The notes beneath the pieces were generated by a model. The model was given only the letters and a program-made list of their open reading frames with translations. It was not told the origin of the DNA and did not search any database. A stretch of DNA of 64,000 nucleotides from Ustilaginoidea virens (Eukaryota; Ascomycota; Sordariomycetes; Hypocreales; Clavicipitaceae), in contig NC_057318.1 of NCBI RefSeq assembly GCF_000687475.1, positions 3,286,001 to 3,350,000 on the forward strand. Reading direction: 5' to 3'. How positions within the stretch are numbered: position 1 is the stretch's first letter; every line of letters starts with the position of its first letter. Position numbers and translations under genes: made by a program. Below are positions 35,374 through 47,990 of the stretch, piece by piece.

Positions 35374-36150
35374 TGTTAAAATCCTATAGTAGCCTACTAG
35401 GCTGCTGGCCTTATGCCCTACTGGCCTACTAACCTTCTGGCCCTTATACCGCCTCTTGGACTTATGGTAGTATTACCTTAGGCCTTTGCCTTTTACCTTA
35501 AGGATTTTCAGTAGATTATTTACTGTATATCAAGTAAGATAGGCCTTGTTGAAAAAGGTGTGGCATTGCTAAATTAGCGTGGTTGCCTACTAGCGTGGTA
35601 GCGGCCTACTAGCGTGGTGTGGCATTGCTAAATTAGCGTGGTGGCCTACTAGCGTGGTGGCTAGTCCACTAGTGTGGTGGTTAGTCACTAGCGTGGTGGC
35701 TAGTTACTAGTGCGGTGACTAGTTACTAGTGCGGTGGTTAGGGTGGTTGAAAAGGCCCGATATAGTGGGGCTGCTGACGTATTATATACGTGGCAAAGCG
35801 AGCATTACGGGGAGCTTTCTTACTGGCTACCTTGGATGCCTAGGCCCACCCCTTCTTCGTGTATATATAGGATAGCTTTCCCCCTTCTTTCTAGATAGTA
35901 GAAGGGCAGCACAATCGAGTCTATTAATGCACTATATGCCTCTTAACTTCTTATCTTCCCTGCGTTTTCTGGTTATCTTATATTTGCCTTGCCTTTACAC
36001 TTGCCCTGCTTTATAGCACTTATATAGTCTTAGGACTTAGTGAAAAATCTAGTATTTATACTAAGATTAGTTCATAGGTCGCAGACAGTCTCGTGCCATC
36101 TAGCTAGCTAGTAAGGCTCTGCTTTTATAGTGACCTTGAGAATTGCAATA
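35374..36150 (+). repeat. Copia-2 5' LTR (777 bp)
   Basis: Starts TGTTAAAATCC. About 35570-35755 is a degenerate minisatellite built on CTACTAGCGTGGTGG-like units. Ends TA where CA is expected. Confidence 0.92.
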
Positions 36151-36229
36151 GGTTATAAGCCCGGGTTTATACTTCTTTGTTTTTACCCTACCTCTTTTGT
36201 ATTCACCTCTTGGTCTCTCTTGCTTATTA

Positions 36230-36720
36230 ATACTACTAATATAGCTATCCTTTGGTATCTTCGGCTTACCCTTATTAACTTCGGCTTACCTATTATCACC
36301 TTTGGCTTACCCTTTGTTACTTACGGCATTACCTTGCGGCAATCAACGGCGTACCCCTATGGTAACTTACGGCATAACCTTACGGCACTCTTAGCGTAAC
36401 CTTACGTTATTTTCGGAGTAACCTACGGCACCTACGGATTTTATAGTGTGATATCTACTACACTATACCACTGTATAACACCTTTTCCTCTAGTGCACGA
36501 CTTATATTGCACTATACGGCACTTGTTATACTCTCCCACTTATAGCACCTTTGGTACAGTACTTACGGCACCTTTTTATATTACGGCACCTACGGCACCT
36601 ACGGCACCTGGCTTCTACAGCATTTACGGCACCTACGGTACTTATGGTACCTTTATATTACGGCACTATATAAGCACCTTGAACACCAACGCTATAATAC
36701 GGACTTGCATAACGCCTACG
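36230..36720 (+). repeat. Degenerate ACGGCACCT/TTACGGC repeats in Copia-2 leader
   Basis: Short words such as CTTACGGCAT, CCTACGGCACC and TTTACGGCACC recur many times between the 5' LTR and the gag start. They form an irregular tandem array with no clear coding sense. Confidence 0.7.
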
Positions 36721-36904
36721 GCATTTGTGCTTTTATATTGAGACCTGCCGCTATACTCTGCGGTTACCTTTTATAGTAGGCTACTAGCCACTATATTTAC
36801 TGGCTATTTTACTAGTTATTCGACTATTTTGCTAGCTATTCAGCTGGTTATTCATCTGTTCCTACAGCTATTAGCACTATTTTTAACGACTTTTAACCAC
36901 TATA

Positions 36905-37030
36905 ATGGCACAGTCTAGGCCTTCTACTTATAAGGCCACTTTGGATTCCGACTCTAAAGCTGATCTTACTATACAACTACAGCTAGATATAGACTATATA
37001 AAGTCCCAGATGAACACCCTAATTATCCTT
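36905..37030 (+). pseudogene. Copia-2 gag N-terminal stub
   Basis: An ATG at 36905 opens MAQSRPSTYKATLDSDSKAD and runs about 42 codons before Copia-3 interrupts it. After Copia-3 the sequence resumes in a protease-proximal linker, so most of gag is absent. Confidence 0.55.
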
Positions 37031-37587
37031 TATCAGAATGAAATTATTTATTGTTATTTTATTTTATTATTTTTGGATATCTATCGCCGATAATTCCTAC
37101 GCATCGCCGCATCATCAGATTGAAAAAGGTATTAAGTATTTAGTACTTATATTTATATGACGGCTGCTAGTAAAGTTGAGTACCCAGTACTTACACACAT
37201 TCCTTTACGCGCAAATGTATGATGCATCACAAATTGATCACACCACTTTATCGTCGCAAATCTCGATGCATTACAAATGCACATTTCGCCACATATCTAT
37301 GATATCACAGTATGGTCACGATATTTACGTCAGATTGATTTCACTAGGGATGTTCTATGTTGGAATATTATGTATTTAAATCCCTAGATATTCCTACCCA
37401 AATAGTGGGAAGGAAGTATGGAGATATGCATGTAAGCAAGTATGCAGAATTAATGCATATCAGATTGTCCCTACGCCTTAGTCTCGTATCTTATCTATGC
37501 CGTTACTTTACCTTACTGCGATTTTACCATTCTACTGCCTTTATCCTTTGCATACTGTATTATCTTAGCAGGCGAAAACGTTTGATA
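37031..37587 (+). repeat. Copia-3 5' LTR (557 bp)
   Basis: Matches 43369-43925 with 11 transitions counted by eye. Ends TTTGATA, against TTTGACA in the 3' copy. Confidence 0.93.
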
Positions 37588-37599
37588 GTTATGAGCCCG

Positions 37600-40500
37600 G
37601 TTTGCATCCGGTAAATCATTTTATTCTATCTATTTTATCCTATCGATTTCTCTCCGACTATTATTCGCATGCATTTATTACCAGCTGCACGCCGACAAAT
37701 TACCAGCTGGTCCGACGGATTACCAGCTGCTTCCCCCTTTTTATCGTGCAAGCAAACAGCTACACACTGACTTTAGCCAGCTGCATACAGCTGTGCCTTG
37801 GTTGTAAGAGTGCAATTACGCATTCTATGCAATATTAATCTTTTCTTGCTGCTATATTTCTTATACCTTTGTGCTAATATTATTACTAGGACCGTATATC
37901 ACGCGTTTATATATTGCAATTCTATCACCTTAATCCGACCTTCGCCGCGCGCCGCGCAATAGGCATACCGACTGCTTACCTGCGCACCTTCTATTATATC
38001 GTCGCTATCTTGCCAGATGATTTTCTACGATTAAATATTCTTTCCGACGAAGAAATCAGCCTCGGGCAAAAGTTCTGCTAGGGCACCCGTGCTGCCATAC
38101 AAATTGCTAATACAAGGCACAGCCTAAAAGAACGCAGCAGTGCCGACACATTTACCTGCACGAAATATTTCTTCTGACTTAGGAAGCCGGCAAGCGACTT
38201 TTGACTACTAAGGCCGGAAGACCATAAGTGTGGTATATTATAACTGGATTGACCACCTGGATTAATCCCTTTTGCCTAGGACTATTTACTAGGACTATTT
38301 TGCCCTTTGGATTTACTTAGACCTTTATCCGTTAGATTTTCTTTGACTAAGGCTAGGTTATTATTCTTTCCTATTATTATCCTATCCTACCTTACCTATC
38401 TTACCTATCCTGCCTTTCCTACCTATTCCACTATAGCTACTAATACCGACCTAGGGAACCCGGCAAACTTCCAACTGCTAGGCAGTAAAGACTGGTTTAA
38501 ATAGATCTCGATTATTGAGAAGTTCGCTATCAACAAAAATATCTGGGCCTATATCAACCCTTCTGTGTAAGATAGGCCTACCTTATAATAGCCCGTTGAG
38601 CCTACTGCTTCTACTATTAAGCCTCATGCTTCCTCTATCCTTAACCTCGACGATTCTAATTTTACTAGGTTGCAATATATAACGAATGTCTATAGGACTG
38701 CCCTATAGGATTATAAGGATAAGAAAAAGGCTCTCGTTAATATCTAACGCTAGATTATCGCAACAATAGGCAACTACTACGATACCATAAGCCAAGAGAA
38801 TGATGTTACCGCATAGCTATACTTATTAAAACAATACTTACAGCCTACCACTTAGGATTATGAAAAAGATATCCGCCAGCGCTATATAGCTATGCTGCGA
38901 AGTCCTAATAGGACTAAAATATCCAGCTAGATTACTTCCTATAAGAAAGTCCTTATAGAAGCTATTAATATCAACCTACCAGATACATAAGGACTCCGAC
39001 CAACCTAGGATTTTATCGATGCCGTAGAATCTATTACACCAGCCTTTTCTAATTATTAGAAAAATAGAATTAAAGAAAAGCAACGCAATAATAAAGAAGG
39101 ATAGGAGAAAAAGATACCCAACGGTCATTATATCAGTAATTTATTCGAGCAAGAGTTTGCCTTACAACAATAAAAAGCATAAGGTACCTTTACCTCTTTC
39201 CAGGATATAGATATAACTAATAATGCAAATAAAAATCAACAAAATAATCAACAAAAAACAACTAACATTACCAAGCCAAAACAACCATATATTTGTGGCC
39301 TTTTATATCGCTGGGAAGATTGTTATGTTTTAAACTAGCAAAAGGCGCCTAAGGATTGGAAGCCTAATACCACTATACTTAATAAAATTCAATCTAAGTT
39401 TTCATCTGATCAGCGCTTTAAGGATATAGTTATCAAAGCATTGCAAGCGAAAGGAATCACGATTAATCCTATTATATTACAACTACCCTATCCTTCTACA
39501 TCACTTAGAATTGCGTTTGCTAGCAAGGATAGTAATATGTTACACAATATTATACAACCCGAACCGATTATATCGTTAACGACTATTATCAGCCCACAAG
39601 TAAGCCCACAGGCATCTCTATCTATTACAAGCCCATAGGCATCCCTATCTATTACCAGCCTATAGGCATCCCTTCCTATTACCAGCCCACAGGCATCTCT
39701 CTTAACCACACCCTATCCACTTAAAGATTCCTAGATACTAGATAGTAGTTCCAATACCCACATCACCAACAATAAGGACCGGTTGCTAGATTACGTACCA
39801 AATATCGAGCCGGAAATAGCATTTGCAGGCGAATCTAATCCTTCTATACTAGGATATGGAAGAGTGCGATTAAATACTAATAAAGGCATCTTCGAGCTAC
39901 TACATGTAGCATACATACCGACATTTCACACTAATGTGGCCAGCTTGGAGCGATTTATGCGTGCAAATTACCACTGGAACTCACAGACTGGCTGGATTAC
40001 ACACAATAAGGACCGTTTATTTTATACTAACCGGATGTTTGGCTAGCAGGTTATTGAGTATAGCGAAGTCGCTGTTGCTACTGCCACCACTACTACTACT
40101 AAGGATACTATAGTATCTTACCCCTCTGATGAAACTACGGTATCTTGCCCTTCTACATCTAGTACCTCTAAGGATACTATGCCGCCTTCATCTATTATTA
40201 GTAGGGAAGACCCTACTATACTAGATAAAAATATATCTCTATCAATCAACAATTCTGCGGCTACACAATCTATACTATTTCATCCTACTCAACCTACTAT
40301 AGCGCCTACTACAGCAGTAGCTATCTCGAAGGATACCTATAATGCGTCTGCCTCGGAAGCTACGGCTACGATATAGCATAAGAGACTAGGCCACCCTAAT
40401 AAGGAAGCCTTAGAAAGGATAGTCCAGTCGACTACCGGCGCTAAAATTAAGGGATTACTTACTATTGATTGTGAGCAGTGCTTACTATCTAAGGCCACTA

Positions 40501-43331
40501 GGATTATCAGCCGGCAGCCCTATTTACCTAGCCTAAGACCTTTCTGGCGGGTATATATTGATATATTTATACTGGACCAAGCTTATAATGGTGCTGTTGT
40601 AGTACTATTATTACGGGATGATGATACTAAATTTATCTTCTGTTATCTTTTATTTTCTAGGACCTAGTCGGAAATCCTAGGAAAGCTAGCAGACCTTGAC
40701 AACTATTTATAGCGCTAGTGGAACCTTGCTATTTCTGTTGTTTATCGCGATAACGATCCTGCTTTCCAGTAATAATACCACAATTGGAAGACATCCTTAG
40801 GTATAGAGGATGAAGTCATAGCGCCTTATACCTTAGCCTAAAACGGCCCAGCTGAATGCTTGGGGGGTATTATAGGGACTAAAGCTAGGACCTTACGACT
40901 AGCTGCTAACCTACCTAAAGACCTATGGCCGGAGCTATAGAAAGCCGCAACCTTCTTATATAATCGCACACTACAATAAGGCCTTTAGTGGATTATACTA
41001 CATCAACGACTTCATTCCTGGCTAGCTAATAACGCTAGGGATACCCAATATACTGATCCTAGGCCTTCTATATTATTCCTCAAGGCTTACAGTTGCAAGG
41101 CCTATCTATTGATAATAATAGCATTAAAAGGCACTAATCGATGAGAATTAAAGCTAGCACCACACGCTGAGATAGGATATTTAATAGGTTACGATTCTAC
41201 TAATATCTACCGTATGTAGATTCCCGACCCTTATGAAGTACGATGAATTCGCGATATTACTTTCGATAAAAACAGCTTCTATAGTGGTAAAGCCACCGCT
41301 ACTATACCATAACGAATTGAGATACAACTGCCACAATATATCGATAACGCATCTGAGTATGAGGATATAGACGAACTCTATATATCTTACCCTTCTACTA
41401 CTGTTATACCTGTTCCTTCTACCCCTAGCACTACTTAGCCTTATATTCTTAGTCCTACTATACCTTCTACTAGCATAATATTACCTTCGACTTCTATACC
41501 TACTAGTGAATAAGCTGTTCCTAGTAAATAACAATATCTTATAGTCTAGCTACCTACCCCAGCTTCTATACATCCTTCTGAAGCAAGCGCTGAGATTAGT
41601 CCTACACTACAAAGGTCAGCTAGGCTGGCTAGTAAGAATACTTCTAGTACGGCTTTTATTAGCAGTTTTTTTCTAGGCACTAAGGAATACCTATACCGAT
41701 TATCCCTACCGCCTGAACCTAGGTTTTGGAAAGACCTAAAAGGTCACCGTTTCGAACTAGAATTTAAAGAAGCCGCAAAGAGCGAATTCTGCGATAACTG
41801 GAATAAAGGAACCTTTAAGCCTATACAACTATCAGACCTTCCTAATAATTATAAGCCTATACCACTTACGTGGGTGTTTAAATACAAGTGTGATAAACAC
41901 GGCTTTCTCACTAAATTTAAAGCCCGAATTTGTGTGCGTAGTGATCTTCAACCTTATAGTGATAAAGAGACCTATGCCGCTATACTAGCTGCCAAATCCT
42001 TTCGAATCTTAATAGCTATTATGATGAAGTTCGACCTTGATACTATACAAATGGATGCTATATCGGCATTTACCAATAGCCTATAGGACGAAGTTGTCTA
42101 TATCGATTATCCGGATGGATTTAAAAGACCTGGATGGGCACTATTATTATAACGCGCCTTATATGGTCTTCGCAGGTCCCCTTACCTATAGCAATAAGAG
42201 CTTTTATCAACCCTTAAATCCCTCAACCTTACTCTTATTATAGAAGACCCTTGCATTATGATTACTACTACTGTAGTAGTCTTTTATTTTGTGGATGATA
42301 TAGTAGTACTATTTCAACTAAAGAATCGTCCTAAAGTAGAATCCCTCGTTAATAAATTAAAAGTAGCCTATAAAATGAAGGACCTTAGTACTCTGAAATG
42401 GTTCCTAGGTATCCGAATTATACGGCATCGGCCTACTAAGACCTGGCTATTGTAAGACTTTTATATGGAAAAGCTTGCGCACGACTTCTTAAAAGGAAGA
42501 AATATTATATATAAAAACTATCCAATTCCAGAACAGCCTCTTAATAAATATACTGGTATCGCTATAGTATACGAGATATACTAGTACTAAAAGCTTATGG
42601 GCTCTATAAATTACCTAACTACTATAACCCGACCTGATACTGCTGTAGCAGTCTCCCGCCTTTCAGAATATCTACACAACCCTTCTCCTTACTATTACCT
42701 ACTAGCCATAGGGGTCATAATGTACCTCTATATCACACGTTATTTAGCTATTCAATATACTGCCATATAACAACCAAGTGATGATATCCAGCAGCAATTG
42801 TCTACTAAAGAGCTATTAATATCTTCTAATGCTGCTTTTGCTGATGATAAAGAGACCCGAAAGTCTATCTAGGGCTTTTTCTTCAGCCTATTTGGCGGAC
42901 CTATTGGTTGGGAAGCCACTAAACAACATACCGTTACCATATCTTCCACCGAAGCAGAGCTACTAGCACTATCATCAACTGCTAAGACCACTATATCTGT
43001 AACCCGTCTTATGGAATAACTAGGACTTAAGCTTGATCATAAGGTTACTATTGACTGCGATAACCTACAAGCTATACGCCTAGTAACAACAATAATGCCC
43101 CGTATTAATACTGCATTAAAGCATGTTGATATCCACAACAGCTGGCTGCGACAGGCTTATCAGCAGGGTTTATTCGACCTGATTTATATCCCTACTAATA
43201 ATATAGTAGCGGATGGGCTCACAAAGGCTCTTATAGGTCAACGATTTACTACCTTCCGTAACCAACTAGGCCTAGTAGATATTGAGGACCTAGTACGAAA
43301 AACAGAAGATGACGAGAGTGATACCGACTAG
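37600..43331 (+). pseudogene. Copia-3 gag-pol remains
   Basis: Gag begins near 38450 (NPANFQLLGSKDWFK) and contains a Cys/His segment at about 39285-39340 (YICGLLYRWEDCY). Protease-region sequence lies at 39783-40046. Pre-integrase KRLGHPNKEALERI is near 40380, with integrase after it. The reverse transcriptase runs from about 41860 (PLTWVFKYKCDKHGFLTKFK) with FVDD at 42288-42299. RNase H ends with NNIVADGLTKALIGQRF near 43195-43250. Numerous TAG/TAA stops make it inactive. The order integrase then RT fixes it as copia rather than gypsy type. Confidence 0.87.
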
Positions 43332-43368
43332 CTAGATAGAGCTATATTCTAGCCTATCTAGGGGGGTA

Positions 43369-43925
43369 TGTCAGAATGAAATTATTTATTGTTATTTTAT
43401 TTTATTATTTTTGGATATCTATCGCCGATAATTCCTACGCATCGCCGCATCATCAGATTGAAAAAGGTATTAAGTATTTAGTACTTATATTTATATGACG
43501 GCTGCTAGTAAAGTTGAGTACCCAGTACTTACACACATTCCTTTACGCGTAAATGTATGATGCATCACAAATTGATCACACCACTTTATCGTCGCAAATC
43601 TCGATGCATTACAAATGCACATTTCGCCACATATCTATGATATCACAGTATGGTCACGATATTTACGTTAGATTGATTTCACTAGGGATGTTCTATGTTG
43701 GAATATTATATATTTAAATCCCTAGATATTCCTACCCAAATAGTGGGAAGGAAGTATGGAGATATGTATGTAAGCAAGTATGCAGAATTAATGCACATCA
43801 GATTGTCCCTACGCCTTAGTCTCGTATCTTATCTGTGCCGTTACTTTACCTTACTGCGATTTTACCATTCCACTGCCTTTATCCTTCGCATACTGCATTA
43901 TCTTAGCAGGCGAAAACGTTTGACA
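43369..43925 (+). repeat. Copia-3 3' LTR (557 bp)
   Basis: Begins TG, ends CA, and is followed by TSD tcctt; see the whole-element entry. Confidence 0.93.
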
Positions 43926-43930
43926 TCCTT

Positions 43931-46900
43931 ATATAAGGCTTAGTTAGTAGGCGAAATAGTAACGTTCCTACTATTATAATTAGCAAGGAACTAGTAGAGG
44001 CTACTAGCCCTACTATCTCTAGTCCTACTAATATGAACAGCAAGGACCCTGTAGAGGCTATTAGCCCTACTAATACTAACGCCGCTTCTACTAATAATAG
44101 CAAGAATAATTCTACTAATAATAGGAAAAAGAAGCAGCAATAGAAGAAGAAACAGGACTCTAGCAGCAAACAGCAAAATGTCGAGTCCTTTATTATAGGC
44201 AATTATAATACCCAGGATACTAATATATCCTATTCCTCTTCTTCTACTACTATATCCACTGATATAGGCTATAGTGCTAAATCAGGCGGTAGGACCCCTA
44301 AGGATGCCCTTTTTTACGATATAGGATCTACTTATCATATTGTTAATAATAAGAAGCATTTTACCACTTTTCACCATTTTGAAAAGAATGATAAGCCTGT
44401 AATTACTACTGGTGGTGGCCCTATTTCCCCTACTGGTTGGGGCACAGCACGATTTACTATTCTATAGGGTATTAATCCTACCAAATGGGGTATTATAGAG
44501 CTCAAGAATGCACTATATATTCCTACCTTGGATATTAACATTATTAGCGGTGTAAAACACTATGCCGCTAAAGGGGTACTAATTAAAAATCAGCTTTGGT
44601 TAGCAAGCCGTAAATATATCGGCATTTTTAACTTTGAAAAATACGGCTTTTTCCTTCTACAGAAAGGAGTAGACACACTACTGCAGCATCAACCTTGCAG
44701 CCATTATACTGTTACTAATAGTATAATAGTAGAGGTCTCCAGCCCTACTAACCCTGCTGATTATAGTGATCCTGAGGATACCACTATTACCCCTGTTCCT
44801 ACTACTGCAACTAGTAAGGAACCTGTAGAGGCTACTAGCCCTACTACCAACTCTCCCGCTATTACGAATAGCGAAGACCCTGTAGAGGTTATTAACCCTA
44901 CTCCTGCCCCTATAGCTGCTGATACAGAATATCAGAAGCTATTACAATTAGCCGGCATTTGGCATGTACGGCTAGGGCATATAGGTATTCAGCTACTTAA
45001 AAAGACCTGTGCTAATACCCCTGGTCTACCTAATCTTAATAAGGTTAAAGATGCTGATTTTCGCTGCCTAGCCTGTATATAGGCTAAGAAGGTTAGAAGA
45101 CCTTCTAAGGATGCGATACTTAATCCAGCTAAATGCCTGGATATTATAGAAGGTGATACTTTTGCTATATTACCTATGCCATATAATAAACGACCTGTTG
45201 TCCTTATATTAGTAGACAGAAAATCCCGATTTTGCTGGCTTTACTTGCTGCCTAATAGGGAAGGCACTATTGTTTTTAAAGCATTACAGAGCTTTATACA
45301 GAGCCTATAGGTCAGATATGGTAAAACGCCTGTTGAATTCTACTATGATGGTGGAAATGAAATCAATAAAATGCTTAGTGATTGGCTTGTTGAACAGGGT
45401 ATAGCTTTTAATACCTCTTGCCCCTATATTCACGAACAAAACGGCCTAGCTGAGCGCTCCATTAGGGTTATAGCTGATAGGCTACGTGCTACTATAGCCT
45501 GGTCAAGGCTACCATCTAACCTCTGGTCTGCTGTAATTACTGGCGTTGTTATGCTAGTAAATATAACAGCTGTTACTAACAGACCTTCTAGCCCCTATTA
45601 GGAGCTACTAAAGGATTACGACCAGATAACACCAGAGCACTACCCTGACCTTATTAACCTTAGGGCTATTGGAGCAGCTATTGAAGTGCTTATACCATAC
45701 GAAAAGCGTGTAAAAAGCCGCAAATTAGCGCCCCGTATTGAGCCTGGTAGGCTCCTTGCCACTCTAGGTAATAATACCTACCTAGTCTACCTTCTAAAGA
45801 AGAAGGTTGTTACTAAAATAACTTTTATCACCTTTATCTACTAAAATGAAGGAATAGGCCCTATTTCTAGTGGCCTAAAAGGAGACTTTCATAGAGGGCA
45901 AAATACAGGTTCAGAGGGGGTATCTAGTAGTAAAGAACCTGCTATTATACCGGATAACTTGGAAAGCATGCCGGACCCTACTAACCTTATTAACATTACC
46001 AATACTAATGTTATACCGGATGACCTGGAAAGCATACCGGACCCTACTAATTTTACTAGTATTACTAATGCTACCCCGGATGATATTATTAATACTAATA
46101 TTACTATGGATTACCTTCTTAAGGCAGAAGGTATTATACTACAGTCCCCGGCTACTGTAAAGGATGACCTTATAGATATCCTTACTAGCTTTAATCCTAC
46201 CGACCTTACCGGCCCTACTGGCCCTGTTGGCCCTATTGGCCCTGCTGGTCCTATTGGCTCTGCTGGCCCTACTGGCCCTACCAACCTTACTGGTCCTACC
46301 GACTTATTCCCTAATTATGATTTATACCACTTAATATGGGATTCCTGCTATAGAGCGAAGCGTAAGCTAGCTAAAAATGCTGATGGCACGCCAAATAGCT
46401 GGAAGGATGTGCTACAAAGCCCTGAAAAAGACCTATGGATAAAGGCGTTATTTAAAGAATTTGAGCAATTATTGGATACTAAAGTCTTCCAATTTATTCC
46501 TAAGTCTAGCATTCCTATTAATAGGAAAATCATACGCAATAGGCCTGTTTTTCGGATTATATAGGATACTAAACCTCAGCTAATTCCACTTCAACTAGGG
46601 ATTCTAAATGAATCTAGTAGAAAAGACCTTAGCCCTACTGATCAAAGCCTTTATCAGAGCCTTACTGGCACTATAATGTGGCTTATGATGATGTTTAGGC
46701 CCGACCTAGTATTTCCTATCCAATACCTTTCTCGGTTTATGTCGAAAGCAACTAATGTGCATCTAAATGCTGCAAAAGGCAGCTTTAGTTACCTTAAAGG
46801 CACTAAGAACCTAGCTATTTGCTTTAGTACTACTAAAAGCAACTAATAGCCTATTATAGCCGCTTATTCTGATAGCGACTTTGCTGGCTGTATAGAAACC

Positions 46901-47090
46901 TCTAAATCTACTGGAGGCTTCTTAACTACTATTAATAGTGGTCCTATTAGCTGGCGTTCTAAGCGAGCCTCTTTAGTAGTGCTATCTACTTTAGAAGCCG
47001 AATCTGATGCATTACTTAAGACTATCCGTGAGCCACTACCGGGCCCTAAATTTACTAGGTTCCGCAAGTTACTAGGCCTTAGGGCCTGCT
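43931..47090 (+). pseudogene. Copia-2 pol remains with internal deletions
   Basis: Protease-like DIGSTYHIVNNKKHF lies near 44320 and pre-integrase WHVRLGHIGIQLL near 44960-45000. The integrase core (VDRKSRF near 45215, YIHEQNGLAERSI near 45428-45470) is only lightly mutated. The reverse transcriptase stops after NRPVFRII (about 46560) and jumps to a segment equivalent to the end of the Copia-1 RT, so the YVDD active site is missing. A second jump near 47030 joins LKTIRE to PLPGPKFTRFRKLLGL, removing most of RNase H. Reading frame appears kept across both joins. Cannot make a working reverse transcriptase. Confidence 0.82.
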
Positions 47091-47213
47091 AACTTATACT
47101 AACATATTTTTACTAAGGTTTTTCCTATATTTTTCCTTAGCACTTTTTACTGCATTTTCTTTCCCTATCCTTTATACGATTAGCTTGCTACTACAGTAGC
47201 TAATCAGAGGGGG

Positions 47214-47990
47214 TGTTAAAATCCTATAGTAGCCTACTAGGCTGCTGGCCTTATGCCTTACTGGCCTACTAACCTTCTGGCCCTTATACCGCCTCTTGGA
47301 CTTATGGTAGTATTACCTTAGGCCTTTGCCTTTTACCTTAAGGATTTTTAGTGGATTATTTACTGTATATCAAGTAAGATAGGCCTTGTTGAAAAAGGTG
47401 TGGCATTGCTAAATTAGTGTGGTTGCCTACTAGTGTGGTAGCGGCCTACTAGCGTGGTGTGGCATTGCTAAATTAGCGTGGTGGCCTACTAGCGTGGTGG
47501 CTAGTCTACTAGTGTGGTGGTTAGTCACTAGTGTGGTGGCTAGTTACTAGTGCGGTGATTAGTTACTAGTGCGGTGGTTAGGGTGGTTGAAAAGGCCCGA
47601 TATAGTGGGGCTGCTGACGTATTATATACGTGGCAAAGCGAGCATTACGGGGAGCTTTCTTACTGGCTACCTTGGATGCCTAGGCCCACCCCTTCTTTGT
47701 GTATATATAGGATAGCTTTCCCCCTTCTTTCTAGATAGTAGAAGGGTAGCATAATCGAGTCTGTTAATGCACTATATGCCTCTTAACTTTTTATCTTCCC
47801 TGCGTTTTCTGGTTATCTTATATTTGCCTTGCCTTTATACTTGCCCTGCTTTATAGCATTTGTATAGTCTTAGGACTTAGTGAAAAATCTAGTATTTATA
47901 CTAAGATTAGTTCACAGGTCGCAGACAGTCTCGTGCCATCTAGCTAGCTAGTAAGGCTCTGCTTTTATAGTGACCTTAAGAATTGCAATA
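47214..47990 (+). repeat. Copia-2 3' LTR (777 bp)
   Basis: Pairs with 35374-36150 at equal length, with differences mainly transitions. Contains the same U3 minisatellite at about 47410-47590 and is followed by TSD atatc. Confidence 0.92.

Larger units (their letters stand above)
37031..43925 (+). mobile_element. Copia-3: youngest Ty1/copia element, nested in Copia-2
   Basis: Two 557-bp LTRs (37031-37587 and 43369-43925) and TSD tcctt at 37026-37030 and 43926-43930. By eye the LTRs differ at 11 sites, all transitions and no indels, which suits recent insertion followed by RIP. The 5' LTR starts TA where the 3' copy has TG. A primer site GTTATGAGCCCGG follows the 5' LTR and a G6 purine tract precedes the 3' LTR. 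Its family differs from Copia-1 and Copia-2 (other LTRs, different polyprotein). Confidence 0.94.
35374..47990 (+). mobile_element. Copia-2: internally deleted Ty1/copia element carrying nested Copia-3
   Basis: Two 777-bp LTRs (35374-36150 and 47214-47990) with TSD atatc at 35369-35373 and 47991-47995. Without the nested Copia-3 it is about 5.7 kb. It begins with a tRNA-like primer site (GGTTATAAGCCCGGG at 36151) and ends with the same AATCAGAGGGGG purine tract as Copia-1, so the two are related families. Gag, the reverse-transcriptase core and part of RNase H are missing. It inserted into the LINE. Confidence 0.92.
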
